Source: Lachnospiraceae bacterium (GTDB lineage: Bacteria > Bacillota > Clostridia > Lachnospirales > Lachnospiraceae). Taken from it: a DNA stretch of 37,311 bases. How positions within the stretch are numbered: position 1 is the first letter of the stretch; every line of letters starts with the position of its first letter. A model generated the notes under the pieces. That model was not told where the DNA came from. It did no database searches and saw only the letters and a program-made list of their open reading frames with translations. Positions 1 to 8,986 of the stretch are shown piece after piece. Location of the stretch: the NCBI GenBank assembly GCA_017625255.1, contig JAGALK010000025.1, forward strand, positions 1-37,311, given 5' to 3'. The position numbers and the translations under genes were made by a program.

Positions 1-191
1 GGGTAGGCGGAATTGGTAGGGAAAGGCAGCGTTTCTTAGCATTTTCTGCAACTCTCAACTATGCACCGACACGGATGTCGGTGCAAACTGTCACCACGGC
101 AGGGACGCCGTGTTGACAGTGGTAGTGTGCGTTACCATAACTGATATGAAAATGCTTAGAAACTCTCCTTTCCCGGACACTTCGCCTACCC
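1..191. repeat. Long structured inverted-repeat element, left edge
   Basis: The outer arms pair: positions 1-12 with 180-191, and about 19-46 with 148-174, with few mismatches. Inside are a perfect 10-bp hairpin (62-71 with 76-85, loop CGGA), a second hairpin (87-93 with 114-120, then 96-100 with 107-111) and a small one (121-124 with 133-136). The nested design suggests a MITE-like element or a structured RNA. The short open frame across it is only a by-product of the repeats. Because the element starts at base 1, it may extend beyond the window. Confidence 0.7.
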
Positions 192-323
192 ACAGCCCCT
201 GCTCGTTCTGACTTTACTACACAACATGATAAAAACCGGACGGAAACCTTACACAACGCACATCTGTTGTCCGTTTCACACTGACATTCCGGGAATCATT
301 TAATCGTACAACCGGAATTAAAG
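192..323. other. Short intergenic stretch, weak hairpins only
   Basis: No gene is seen. Two weak inverted repeats are present: ACAAC/GTTGT around 253-271, and ATTCCGG/CCGGAAT around 284-318. The second lies just downstream of the phospholipase-C-like gene on the minus strand and could end its transcript, but it lacks a clear T-run, so I do not call it a terminator. Confidence 0.3.
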
Positions 324-773
324 CTATTCTTTTTCCAAATCCATCTCCCCAACCCAATCTATAAATTTCATAATATCCTTACGAATAATCTTTGGCTCTC
401 CCGGCATAAAAAAAATTTTATTTTTAACCTCGTCTGGAATTTTCAACTGATATGCTTCAATAATACTACGATTTATTTTATCATAATCATTATAAATTTC
501 TTTTGAAAATTCTCCTTCTGCCAAATATTTACGATAGAATAGCTTGTCTGTTAATAGATGTAAATAATATCCTCTATCATAAGACGAGTTTAATCCGACT
601 ATTTCTTTATACGCTTTTAAATCCGGTCTGCTGCTGGATTTGCCAAAATGCGAAGCTGGTTTCTCCTTTAAGTCCGGAGCGATAACACCTTGATAAAAGG
701 CATTTTCATCCTCTTCTTTATGATGTTCTAAATATTTTTTAGCTACTGCCAAATGAATGGTATATGACGGCAT
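324..773 (-). CDS. Zinc-dependent phospholipase C-like hydrolase, small (149 aa)
   Basis: The protein starts MPSYTIHLAVAKKYL and has His7, Asp34 in GVIAPDLK, His42, and a His72-x3-Asp76 pair in the helix GYYLHLLTDKLF. This spacing fits the all-helical zinc-dependent phospholipase C / S1-P1-like hydrolase fold, in which such residues bind metal. No signal peptide is present, so a cytosolic enzyme with an unknown substrate is more likely than a secreted lipase. A ribosome site (GGAGAGG) precedes the ATG at 773. It is the last gene of the accessory cluster, 14 bp after the broken Sel1 gene, and so is probably co-transcribed with it. The family assignment comes from motif recognition by eye; the function is not established. 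Confidence 0.6.
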   Translation of the reverse strand: MPSYTIHLAVAKKYLEHHKEEDENAFYQGVIAPDLKEKPASHFGKSSSRPDLKAYKEIVGLNSSYDRGYYLHLLTDKLFYRKYLAEGEFSKEIYNDYDKINRSIIEAYQLKIPDEVKNKIFFMPGEPKIIRKDIMKFIDWVGEMDLEKE

Positions 774-787
774 ATATCCTCTCCTCC

Positions 788-3323
788 CTATACATTCTGT
801 TTTCTATATATCGGTTTTTCAAACTTTTCCTGATACTTGTCCATATCCAGAATATGATATTTTGCATTTAGCTCTACAAATATCAATGCCGTTCTCCAAC
901 CATATATAGCTTCTTCTTTACATTCCTTAATATCGTTATCCTTCTCTATCTTATCGATTTCCTCATATACTTCTGCTAGAACTATATGCCCTTCTCTTTC
1001 CATATCTTTTAATAAACTTCTTACAGCCTTAAAATAAATACCATAATCTTCGTCTATCTCCCACGGATAACTACTGCACATTTGCCATTTTATCAGAAAG
1101 TAACATGCTGCCACACTGTTTTTTTCAAAAATTTCTCCCTGTAAAAATGCCTCTGCTGCAGCCAGTAAACCACCCTGCTCCATCACTAATTCAGCTTCGT
1201 TTCGTATTCCTATTGGAAGTTCTTTTTCTGCTTCAAGATATGCCGTTAATAGTTTTAATGCTTTTTCTGACTTGCATTCTTCGTCTTTTGTATGCGGATT
1301 ATAGGGTATTGCTCTTTCTAAATACTCTACAATTTTTTTATAGTCTTTAGATTTTTGTGCAATCATTTCCTTAGCAATACGAAATGCCGCATCTTCTACT
1401 CCCATACAGACGGCTTTTTTTGCATAATAAAATGCTTTTTCTATATTTTTTCATTTCCAAAATCTCCAAAATAGAATTTTATTCTTTCATTTAAAGCAGA
1501 AAATGTATTCCATCTGTCCATAATATGTTTTATTTTCTTAGCTTCTGCAAATTCTTCATTTTCCTGATATTTTTGTCTCCAATACTTTGCTTTTTCCATT
1601 GCATCGGGTACTTGATTTCTATTTTGTGCTTCATACAGACAAATAATCGCATCATATGCATCTAAATATCCATTTTCTATAGCTTTTTTCAGCCATGCTT
1701 CTGCCTGAATATAATCTGTCTTGCTATAGCATAATCCCAAAAAATACATTGCACGCACATGTTCTTTTTTGGCTGCTGTTTCGTAACAATTTTTCGCATA
1801 TTCTGCATACTTGTCAGCATCAAACTCCGTTGCTTTTGTATAGAACTCACCCAGACGACAGATTGCTTCTGCATCTCCAGTCTGCGCATTTTCCCGTGCC
1901 TTTGCAAATGCATTTCCATATTTTTTGCACATAAATGCATCTGGCAGAAGCCATATATCTTCGTATTTCTCCTGCTTTATGTGCTTATCATATCGCACAT
2001 TCTTTTCTTTGTTTGGTTCAAACACCAACTTTATCCATTTTATTGTATCGTAGTTTCCGCCACCTTTATCACCACAACTCCAATATTTTCCAGAACATTT
2101 TTCTACCTCAATATATTCATCATCGCACGCCCACAACAATATCTTCCTGTCAGAGGAATCATATTCAAATCTTGCTATACAGCCATCTATGGTAATCACA
2201 GATTTTCTTTCACTGCCCATTGTATACTGGACTAACCTATACATAGTTTCCTCTGTACGGAGTATCTTTTCTTCTTTTCCCCCTTTTGCAGGTCTTCTGC
2301 TCCATGTACGCTCTACGAACTTTATCTTAAAATACTCCTGCTGTTCGTCTAAAGATTTTCCTCTTAAAACCTCTCGCATCTGACTTGTTAAATACTTTTT
2401 ATCTGTTATTCTTCTTTGCTTATAGTCTATAGATAATTTCCGAATTTTCTTTTTTGCCCACGAATCTTCTTTTTCGATTACTTTTAGATAGTACATACAT
2501 TTCTTGTAATCGATGTGCTGTTCTGCAAGATACTCTGCCAATGCTTTTGCAGCCTCTTTTATTCCACTTGCATATGCCTTCTCTAACCATAAAATACCAT
2601 CCGATGAATTCCATTTTGGATACACATCTTTTCCATGAAAGCAGTATAAACATCCCAGCTTATACATAGACCATGCATCTCCCCATTCAGCCGCTAATTT
2701 GTACCATTTTTCAGCGGCTTTTTCTGAACTTCCGGTATTCATTTCTATTGCCGGCGTACCACAATCCAATTCTATTTCCGTCCATCCATAGCCTTCATAC
2801 AGATACATATACCCTAATGCATATACTGCCTGAACATTCCCTTTTTCTGCCGCCTGACCATACCAGAATACTGCTAAATCCGCCCAATTTTCCGGGCATT
2901 TTTCAGTGTAAAAATGCTCTCCTATCTGATAGCAGCTTTCACTTGTATATAATGATTGTTTACCATATTCCGTAGTTTCTAAACAAATACTGTATCTCAG
3001 ACAAAAATCTTCCAGACATCCATCATCGTTTACACAGCTATCCCATACATCTATTGTCTTTTCTACACCATAGTAAATGCTATACTCCTTTTGAGGCTTA
3101 TCTTCTAATGCTCTTCGTAAAAGAACAATTCCTATAGGATAATCTTTTACATAAATATAATTTACAAAGGAAAAATGACTGGCAATAAACCACGGATTTT
3201 CTATATCTATTGCATATGTATGGGCACTTTCCTCACCATCAAACACAAAATCCTTATACCCGATTTTTTCTTATATTCTTTCGTTTTCATGGATATTGTA
3301 AAATATGCATCTGCTATCTCCAT
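788..3323 (-). pseudogene. Sel1-repeat (TPR-like) protein, broken by two frameshifts
   Basis: Three frame-shifted pieces join into one Sel1-repeat protein of about 845 aa. The ATG at 3323 follows a ribosome site (GGAAGG) and encodes MEIADAYFTISMKTKEYKKK. A missing base in the A6 run at 3264-3269 moves to the frame encoding IGYKDFVFDGEE and the 600-aa body, which stops at 1441. A second missing base in the A6 run at 1446-1451 restores the tail, starting NIEKAFYYAKKAV and ending at 788. The body has typical Sel1 units such as AAEKGNVQAVYALGYMYLYE and AAEWGDAWSMYKLGCLY; such proteins are protein-interaction scaffolds. The central part (about residues 290-450) is not repeat-like and is unrecognised. 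With the start at 3323 the gap to the HD gene is 36 bp. Without correction the middle piece would start at a GTG at 3246. True pseudogene, phase variation or homopolymer sequencing error are all possible. Confidence 0.8.
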
Positions 3324-3359
3324 CACCCTTACCTTCCTATTTCTCCTATTTTCCTTATA

Positions 3360-3803
3360 TCACTTGTCACTCTCTAATATAGCTTTTGCCATTTTATATT
3401 TTTCCTTCCACCACGCTCTTTGCTCCTCTGTAACAGATTCCACACCATCTAAGCGGCTTTCATTTGAATTATGCTTTAAATCCGCTTGTTTAATTGCTGT
3501 TGCAATAGGATTACTTCGAATTCTTTCAATATACTTAGCATAATCATCATCAAGTCCATGAGTAAGCAGCTTAACAACCTCGATAATTTCTTCCGGAAAC
3601 TCCTCCTTTAACTGTTCAATCGTAACCTCAGTATCTTCTACCACATCATGCAGAAGTGCCGCACAAACTGCTGTTTCCGTCTTTTGTCCGGATGCTACTT
3701 CATATGCATGAAATACATACGGAACTCCACTGTAATCTAATTGTCCATGATGAGCATCATACGCAATTTTCATAGCTTTTCTCGTTAATGGTGTATATAA
3801 CAT
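3360..3803 (-). CDS. HD-domain (p)ppGpp hydrolase-like protein (SpoT/MESH1 type)
   Basis: This is a stand-alone 147-aa HD domain. It has HHGQ at 18-21, FHAYEVA with His32, the HD pair His52-Asp53 in ALLHDVVEDTEVT, and Asp108 in IKQADLKHNSNESRL. The order and spacing match the manganese-dependent hydrolase domain of RelA/SpoT and the small MESH1-type hydrolases, which remove the 3'-pyrophosphate from (p)ppGpp. No synthetase, TGS or ACT domain is attached, so it should be hydrolase-only. Relatives may act on other nucleotides, so the substrate is inferred. A strong ribosome site (GGGGGAGGAG) precedes the ATG at 3803. It lies between two cluster genes of unknown function, in the same direction, which suggests a nucleotide-signalling accessory role. 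Confidence 0.82.
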   Translation of the reverse strand: MLYTPLTRKAMKIAYDAHHGQLDYSGVPYVFHAYEVASGQKTETAVCAALLHDVVEDTEVTIEQLKEEFPEEIIEVVKLLTHGLDDDYAKYIERIRSNPIATAIKQADLKHNSNESRLDGVESVTEEQRAWWKEKYKMAKAILESDK

Positions 3804-3875
3804 AGTCTCCTCCCCCTTTTTTGTTAAATAAATATTTCTATTAACATATCTGCCTTTGTATGTATTTTACTCATA

Positions 3876-4616
3876 TTAACTATCATAAAAGTCATCCCCA
3901 AATACGCTTTTCCAATCTATGATTTCCATTTCTACCGCTATATCCTTAAACGGTACAGTAAATCCCTGCCAATATCGCTCATGAATATCAGACAGAATTT
4001 CTAAAGTTTCTCTATGCAAAGATATCTTTTGTCCTACCTGCCATGTAAAGCTGAATTTATATTCCTTTTTGGCGAAAAGTCCCAGTATCTTTTTATATGT
4101 ATCCGAAACACGGTCTGCATAGTTTTTCATTATTTTATCTAATATAACAAGCGTTTCTGCGCAGCCAATGGGATACTCCTTTAATTTATCCGGATGCATT
4201 TTGCCAATAGAATTTTCTGCCTGAAAAATTGTTATCTCTTTAAAAAGATAATTTTGCAGTTTTTGCAGATAGTTTCTTTCATTATGTTTCAAATGCTCAT
4301 CATATTCTCTGCGTTCCTCGTCATTACAGTAAAAGTCGCGAAAAATCACCGCCAATATATCTTTTGTTTTTTCTGAAAGCTCTTGTTCTTTCAAACCTTT
4401 TCCAACTTTATAGCTGGTTTTATAATCCAAATCTCCATTTTCATAAAAAAAGCGCAATGCTTTTTGGGGTATTCTATTTACTAATTCTTCTTCTGTATTC
4501 TTTAAAATCTCCCATACATCTACAAATGCCTCACGATATTCTTTAGACATTGTATCTGCTGATTTTTTGCGTTGCACTGTATTCTCAATTTCTAAAAGTC
4601 TACTTTTACCATTCAT
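3876..4616 (-). CDS. Conserved hypothetical protein (246 aa), unknown function
   Basis: I do not recognise a named family. The N-terminal half (about 25-115) contains EELVNRIPQKALRFFYENG, a K-x-LKEQELSEKTKDILAVIFRDFY segment and a highly charged helix. This resembles a helical conserved domain I have seen in clostridial hypothetical proteins, but I cannot give it a name. The C-terminal half has FSFTWQVGQKISLHRETLEI and ends in an acidic stretch. There are no membrane segments and no nucleotide-binding motif. Its ATG overlaps the TGA of the gene before it (ATGA, 4613-4616), which indicates translational coupling with the degenerate AAA+-like protein and suggests the two proteins work together. 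Confidence 0.7.
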   Translation of the reverse strand: MNGKSRLLEIENTVQRKKSADTMSKEYREAFVDVWEILKNTEEELVNRIPQKALRFFYENGDLDYKTSYKVGKGLKEQELSEKTKDILAVIFRDFYCNDEERREYDEHLKHNERNYLQKLQNYLFKEITIFQAENSIGKMHPDKLKEYPIGCAETLVILDKIMKNYADRVSDTYKKILGLFAKKEYKFSFTWQVGQKISLHRETLEILSDIHERYWQGFTVPFKDIAVEMEIIDWKSVFGDDFYDS

Positions 4617-5443
4617 TCTAGATTCCCCCCAAAGCCAATTTCCCTTAAACCGGCTGTACCATTTTCGATATATTTATTTAATACTTTTTCAGATAAATAT
4701 TGCACAGGAAAAAGAATATTTTCGCCCTTCTGCACATCCTCCTTTACCAAAAATTTCCATAGTATCTCCTGCTGCCACTGCTCTAATATCTGACTGTCTA
4801 TTTTATCTGTGTACTGCTCCATCAATGCAGTAAGTACAGCTTCCCCCTGCTCATTTAAACTAAACCCTTTTTCACCTAAGGTAACTTTAAATGCATGGAC
4901 ATACTCTTCTGCAACAGGCTTTTTTATCTGTAAAGAACGGCAAAAACAATTTTTCTGCAACCGATTTCGCATGGCATGACGATTTTCTTCACTAAATTGA
5001 AAAAGAAACAGATATTCTCCCTGATATTTTTTTATCTGTCGCAAAAACTTTCTCCACCAAATCTGTTCTTCTGCTAACTCTCGTTTTCCCTTTATCTGTA
5101 TGCATATAACTCCCTGTACAACCTGATGCTGCATTTGCAAATAAATAATCCATTGTTCTAAATCAGATTTAAATTGCCCCAACTCATTGCATAATCCTAT
5201 CATTTCTCGTTCATACTCTGAAAAAATCCCATATTCTAAGGATAGCTGTATGCACCCGTCCATCTGGCTTGAAAATATTTTTTGTTTTTCTAATTGTTCT
5301 AATAGTTCTTCCAAAGCTGTCGCAAACCATCTTGTACTTTCTTCTTTTGAAGCAAACATATATATCGGTGCCATTGACAATGCCCTTTTTCTATCTGTAA
5401 CCTGTGCGATTTTCCCCAACTCTTCTGCTATTATCTGAAACAT
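4613..5443 (-). CDS. Degenerate AAA+-like protein lacking Walker A (276 aa)
   Basis: This is a soluble protein of unknown function. The segment from about 120 to 225 (GVICIQIKG, then GEYLFLFQFSEENRHAMRNR, then KGFSLNEQGEAVLTALMEQY) resembles the strand, arginine-rich and lid portions of CbxX/SpoVK-type AAA+ ATPases. No GxxGxGK[ST] loop and no DE-box are present. If the resemblance is real, it is an inactive scaffold rather than an ATPase. The ribosome site is GGAGGT, 8 nt before the ATG at 5443. It lies 17 bp after the VirD4-like ATPase gene and overlaps the next gene by 4 bp, so the three are co-translated. Existence of the gene is near certain; the fold assignment is tentative. Confidence 0.7.
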   Translation of the reverse strand: MFQIIAEELGKIAQVTDRKRALSMAPIYMFASKEESTRWFATALEELLEQLEKQKIFSSQMDGCIQLSLEYGIFSEYEREMIGLCNELGQFKSDLEQWIIYLQMQHQVVQGVICIQIKGKRELAEEQIWWRKFLRQIKKYQGEYLFLFQFSEENRHAMRNRLQKNCFCRSLQIKKPVAEEYVHAFKVTLGEKGFSLNEQGEAVLTALMEQYTDKIDSQILEQWQQEILWKFLVKEDVQKGENILFPVQYLSEKVLNKYIENGTAGLREIGFGGNLE

Positions 5444-5460
5444 ATTTTTTTACCTCCTAA

Positions 5461-6966
5461 CTATTCATTATCCACATCCCAATCATCCGCATCCATCAAA
5501 ATGTCTTCTTCCTCTTCTAACTCTTTCTTTAACTTTTGATACATATATTCCTGTACAGAAAAGCATGGAGGCTGTTCGAATGCTCTTCTTTCAAAAGAAA
5601 TATTTTGATACTTTGCCTGCGGATAAACAGAAAAGTCCTTCACCCATGTAATATAGGGTTCTACTGCAGCCCGAAGCACTAATGCCTGACTATCTTCCCA
5701 ACCGATTTTCAAGTGCTGCAGTTTTGTAATATTTAGAAGCGGTACTTCTCTGTTATTTATAAAAACGGTTCCACAAAGCTCTTCAATTTCCCGAAGCAAT
5801 CCCAGTTCTCTGCATGACAAATATATCCAGTTTTTACAATTTGACTTAATCGTTTCAGCATCATCCCCGTACATAGAATTTAACTGCTGTTTACTTTGTA
5901 CCACTAACACAAAACGAATATTTCGGCTTCTTGCCGCAGAAATCATTGCCGGCATATCAGAAATCCTTGGAAAATTAGAAAACTCGTCCAAAATAAAGTT
6001 TACTCGCAAAGGCAGCTTACCCTCAGAATACATCTGTGCTCTCTCAATAATTCTTTCATAGCACTGTTTTACGAATACACTTACCAGAAAATGAAATGTC
6101 GTTTTCTCATCCGGCGTAATCAGATAAAGAGCCGTCTTTTTTTCTCCAAGATTATCAAAACTAAGCTCTGTAGCAGACAGCATAGACATAAGTTTATGAC
6201 TAAACATAAATGCCCGCACCATAGAATCGTATACACCAACAACACACGAAAAGGTTTTCTCCGTTTTTCGTAACAAATAAATGGATGCCAACTTATAACG
6301 GACAAAGGAATCCTCTGGAAAACTTCTGTAAAAATTCCAGAAAACAGATTCCTCCTTCCCTGTTTCTAATTCTATATGCGAACGAATATGCAGAACACTT
6401 AACATATGCACTTCGCTCTCATCTGTTGCCGATTCAAACAACATCAAAACCAGACCGATAAACAAATCCATTGCCTGATTTTCCCAATATAAATCATATT
6501 CGGAATGTACAGAGGCTTTTAGCTGTTCTGCCAAATCCGAAAGCATTTCTAAGGCTCTGTCTACATCACCGGATTTATAATACCGATAGGGTAATGCCAA
6601 CGGATTCCATTTTAATCCACACTCCGGCTCACGAAGGTTAAACACCTTTATGTCATATCCCTTTTCTGTCAAAAATCCCGATGTATTCCGATAAATTTCT
6701 CCTTTTGGATCTGATATAACCATGGATTCTCCTGCCATTCCTATCGTATACACACTCGGTATACAGAAATTTCTGGTCTTTTTGGTTCCTGTATTGCCAA
6801 AAATCAATGTATGACTGTCTGCATCGTCTGTATATACACTTCCATCTTTGTAACAAAACGGTACACCGGATGAATTACACGCTTCCCCTAAAGAATGTTT
6901 TCTTAACCCACTCAAAAATTCTTCTTCACTGCAAAACCCATAATCTTCATGCAATAGCTTATTCAT
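5461..6966 (-). CDS. Cytosolic VirD4/TraG-type P-loop ATPase with unusual Walker A (501 aa)
   Basis: The protein matches the coupling-protein (VirD4/TraG/TraD) ATPase family. It has HTLIFGNTGTKKTR (Walker A, 57-64), MVISDPKGEIYR (82-93), NPLAL, a Walker B strand VNFILDEFSNFP (D327, E328), ISAARSRNIRFVLVVQSKQQ and MYGDDAETIKSNCKNW, the usual C-terminal motifs. In conjugation these hexamers deliver substrates to a type IV channel. This one lacks the N-terminal membrane helices of VirD4, and no VirB-like gene is nearby, so it is probably a cytosolic motor. The Walker A is odd: the glycine before the catalytic lysine is replaced by lysine (GTKKT instead of GSGKT). It follows the 349-aa coiled-coil gene by 36 bp. 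A second relative sits at 12493-13749. Confidence 0.88.
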   Translation of the reverse strand: MNKLLHEDYGFCSEEEFLSGLRKHSLGEACNSSGVPFCYKDGSVYTDDADSHTLIFGNTGTKKTRNFCIPSVYTIGMAGESMVISDPKGEIYRNTSGFLTEKGYDIKVFNLREPECGLKWNPLALPYRYYKSGDVDRALEMLSDLAEQLKASVHSEYDLYWENQAMDLFIGLVLMLFESATDESEVHMLSVLHIRSHIELETGKEESVFWNFYRSFPEDSFVRYKLASIYLLRKTEKTFSCVVGVYDSMVRAFMFSHKLMSMLSATELSFDNLGEKKTALYLITPDEKTTFHFLVSVFVKQCYERIIERAQMYSEGKLPLRVNFILDEFSNFPRISDMPAMISAARSRNIRFVLVVQSKQQLNSMYGDDAETIKSNCKNWIYLSCRELGLLREIEELCGTVFINNREVPLLNITKLQHLKIGWEDSQALVLRAAVEPYITWVKDFSVYPQAKYQNISFERRAFEQPPCFSVQEYMYQKLKKELEEEEDILMDADDWDVDNE

Positions 6967-7002
6967 TTACCCCCATGTCCTCTTTTCTTTTTTATTCAAG
7001 GC

Positions 7003-8052
7003 TTATTCGCCATCTTCCTCTCTCTGGCTACGAATCTGCGTTATGATTTCTTCCGTTTCTTTTTCAATTTTTACGGCTTCTTCTTCCTGATCATGCATCC
7101 GATAGCAGACAGTCATACCTAATTTTGCCCTATCTAACGCTTCTAACATATCATCCGTCTGAAAATGAAAAGCAAATTTCTTTGCCAGCTTGTATTCTTT
7201 TGTGGCATATCTTAATGCCTCTAAATCTTCACCACTGCTGCAAAATGTTCTCAGCATACCATAAACATCCAGATATCTTTTTGCATCTTCTTCAAATTCT
7301 GTGATTTCATATAATCCCTGTACATAGGGAAGTCCCTTTAAAATATGGGCTTTTCTATCGGATAAATTACTGATTTTCCATACAATGTCGTCCTTTGTGT
7401 AATAAAATACCACATGTAGCAGACTATTTATGCTTTTGTGATTTTCATAATACTCTAAAACACGCTGTTCGTAATATTCCCAGACATCATGAAACTCGTC
7501 CAGACATCCTACTATTCCCCAATTACTAATTACGGAATAGCAAACATTAAATAGCGTTTCATAAGTATCCACCGAAACATCTTTTTGAATTTCTGCTTTT
7601 ATATTCTGATAACGCTCAATCAAACTTAATACTTCCGGCAGTTGTTTTGCTTTTCGCTTCTCTCTAGCTTTTAATTCTACTAACCGATTCTCTTCTGCTC
7701 TTTTTCTGGATTGCTCCAATTCATAATCCTCTTCGTTTATTCTCTGCTCAACCGTTTCAATCAACTCATCAATAAGTGTATCAATAGAAAATGATGATTC
7801 CTGTTTTTCACTCTCTTCTTGTTCTCTCTTAATTCCTTCTCTGCGGTAATCTATAAAATGCAAAAATTCCGATTCTACTACACTTTTTATGTCCTCTGTG
7901 AAATCTCTTTGCACCAGTTTTTCCTTAAAATTTTCTATCCATTGCACATCTGACCACTCATAAAATGCTTCATCATACTCTATCCATGTTTCAAACATAT
8001 CATAAAGTACCCAGTCAAAATGTATGGATTCACTTTCCTGCCAATATGCCAT
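7003..8052 (-). CDS. Helical/coiled-coil hypothetical protein (349 aa)
   Basis: No family is recognised. The protein is almost wholly helical. It has an aromatic, acidic N-terminus (MAYWQESESIHFDWVLYDMF), a charged coiled-coil-like stretch at about 85-145 rich in Glu, Lys and Arg, and a C-terminal half with helix pairs that look TPR-like (for example LDVYGMLRTFCSSGEDLEAL and TDDMLEALDRAKLGMTVCYR). There is no signal peptide, membrane helix or catalytic motif. The ribosome site AAAGGAG lies before the ATG at 8052. It is directly upstream of the first VirD4-like ATPase in the same operon, so an adaptor or substrate-recruiting role for that ATPase is a reasonable guess and no more. Confidence 0.75.
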   Translation of the reverse strand: MAYWQESESIHFDWVLYDMFETWIEYDEAFYEWSDVQWIENFKEKLVQRDFTEDIKSVVESEFLHFIDYRREGIKREQEESEKQESSFSIDTLIDELIETVEQRINEEDYELEQSRKRAEENRLVELKAREKRKAKQLPEVLSLIERYQNIKAEIQKDVSVDTYETLFNVCYSVISNWGIVGCLDEFHDVWEYYEQRVLEYYENHKSINSLLHVVFYYTKDDIVWKISNLSDRKAHILKGLPYVQGLYEITEFEEDAKRYLDVYGMLRTFCSSGEDLEALRYATKEYKLAKKFAFHFQTDDMLEALDRAKLGMTVCYRMHDQEEEAVKIEKETEEIITQIRSQREEDGE

Positions 8053-8104
8053 TTGTCAATTCTCCTTTAAAACAATCATTTACTTTATCTAACTTTCGCT
8101 TAAC

Positions 8105-8940
8105 TTAATTTACTGTTATTTTCGCTAACTCCACATTTTTGTAGCTTTTGTCATCCGTTACTTCTTTGATAATTTTTAATTCCTTAGGCATTCGAATTTC
8201 TTCATTTTCATCCCGCAGCTCAATTTCAATGATTGCCTTATCCTGCCAGAAAGGGTAGATATCAATTTCAAAATACTTTCTAACCATTGGATATCCGGGT
8301 ATTCAATTAGAAATTTGCGTTCAATTTCGTATGGCTCAGGCTCTCCTAAAAATGCTGCAATTTCTGCAATCAGACGCTTCATTTTCGCCTCAAAATCCGT
8401 AGAATTATCAATAATTCGTAAATGTGGATGACCTGTCCATGCTGCAATGAGCTTATCATCCATTGCTGCCGCTTGTTCTGCTGTTTCTGTTCTTGCCTGA
8501 TTATTTGCCAGTGTATAAAACTCCTGTGCACCTTTTGCCGCAGTAACCAGATGGAACACTGCATCGTAATCCTCTCGCAAATTAACCTCATTACATTGCA
8601 ACTGCTGTAATGCAGAAGCAAATTCTTCATTGGTCATATAAGCTTTATTATCTAAGCTCCCTCTGTCACACACAAGTAAAACCTTGTCCGTATGCATCGT
8701 TTTTGCTCCCTGCTCAAAGATTCGCTCTTTTTCTATCTGCAGCTGCATCTGACATAACTGGTATTCTAAATTTGTCCCACACTCCCAAGGTGTGACACCA
8801 CCCGTAATTAATTCCGTAGCCGTTTCCGGTACAAAAATAACTTTGTATCCCATCTCTGTAAATGCGTTTTGAATCCAACTCATCGCCGTAGATTTTCCGG
8901 CGCATGGACCTCCGGTGATGACAATTTTCGTAATACTCAT
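8105..8940 (-). pseudogene. ATPase-CYTH fusion protein, CYTH domain internally deleted and out of frame
   Basis: The N-terminal ~200 aa form a P-loop kinase/AAA_28-like domain with GGPCAGKST (10-18), VPETATELI and VLLVCDRGS. From residue about 203 a CYTH (triphosphate tunnel) domain starts with PYEIERKFLIEYPDIQWLES, then the frame degenerates and stops at 8176. The end of a CYTH domain (RKYFEIDIYPFWQDKAIIEI and on to a stop at 8105) is found in another frame directly after the junction, near 8275-8285. The middle of the CYTH domain, roughly 90-100 residues in intact relatives as I remember them, is absent. A deletion that is also out of frame explains this. The ATPase part may still be made. 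Intact CYTH proteins hydrolyse triphosphates or make cAMP. Confidence 0.78.
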
Positions 8941-8986
8941 TTTTGATATCCTCCATCTAATTGAATTTACACATGACTTCTATGAC

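Noticed and set aside
59..256. Open frame of 65 codons on the minus strand at the left edge
   Set aside because: It lies in the inverted-repeat element, has no ribosome site and low-complexity basic composition; it is a by-product of the repeats.
1439..1455. Programmed ribosomal -1 frameshift in the Sel1 gene
   Set aside because: The A6 runs do not place a standard X-XXY-YYZ heptamer in the zero frame and no following stem-loop stands out. Kept only as a remote option under the finding.
1441..3246. Sel1 body as a complete independent 601-aa gene with a GTG start
   Set aside because: The sequence upstream continues in a second frame to an ATG with a good ribosome site, and a third frame continues the repeats after its stop; the broken-gene reading explains all three.
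1695..3543. Several plus-strand open frames of 70-158 codons opposite the Sel1 and HD genes
   Set aside because: They run antisense to clear genes, are rich in Phe, Ile, His and Ser as expected of reverse-strand shadows, and lack ribosome sites.
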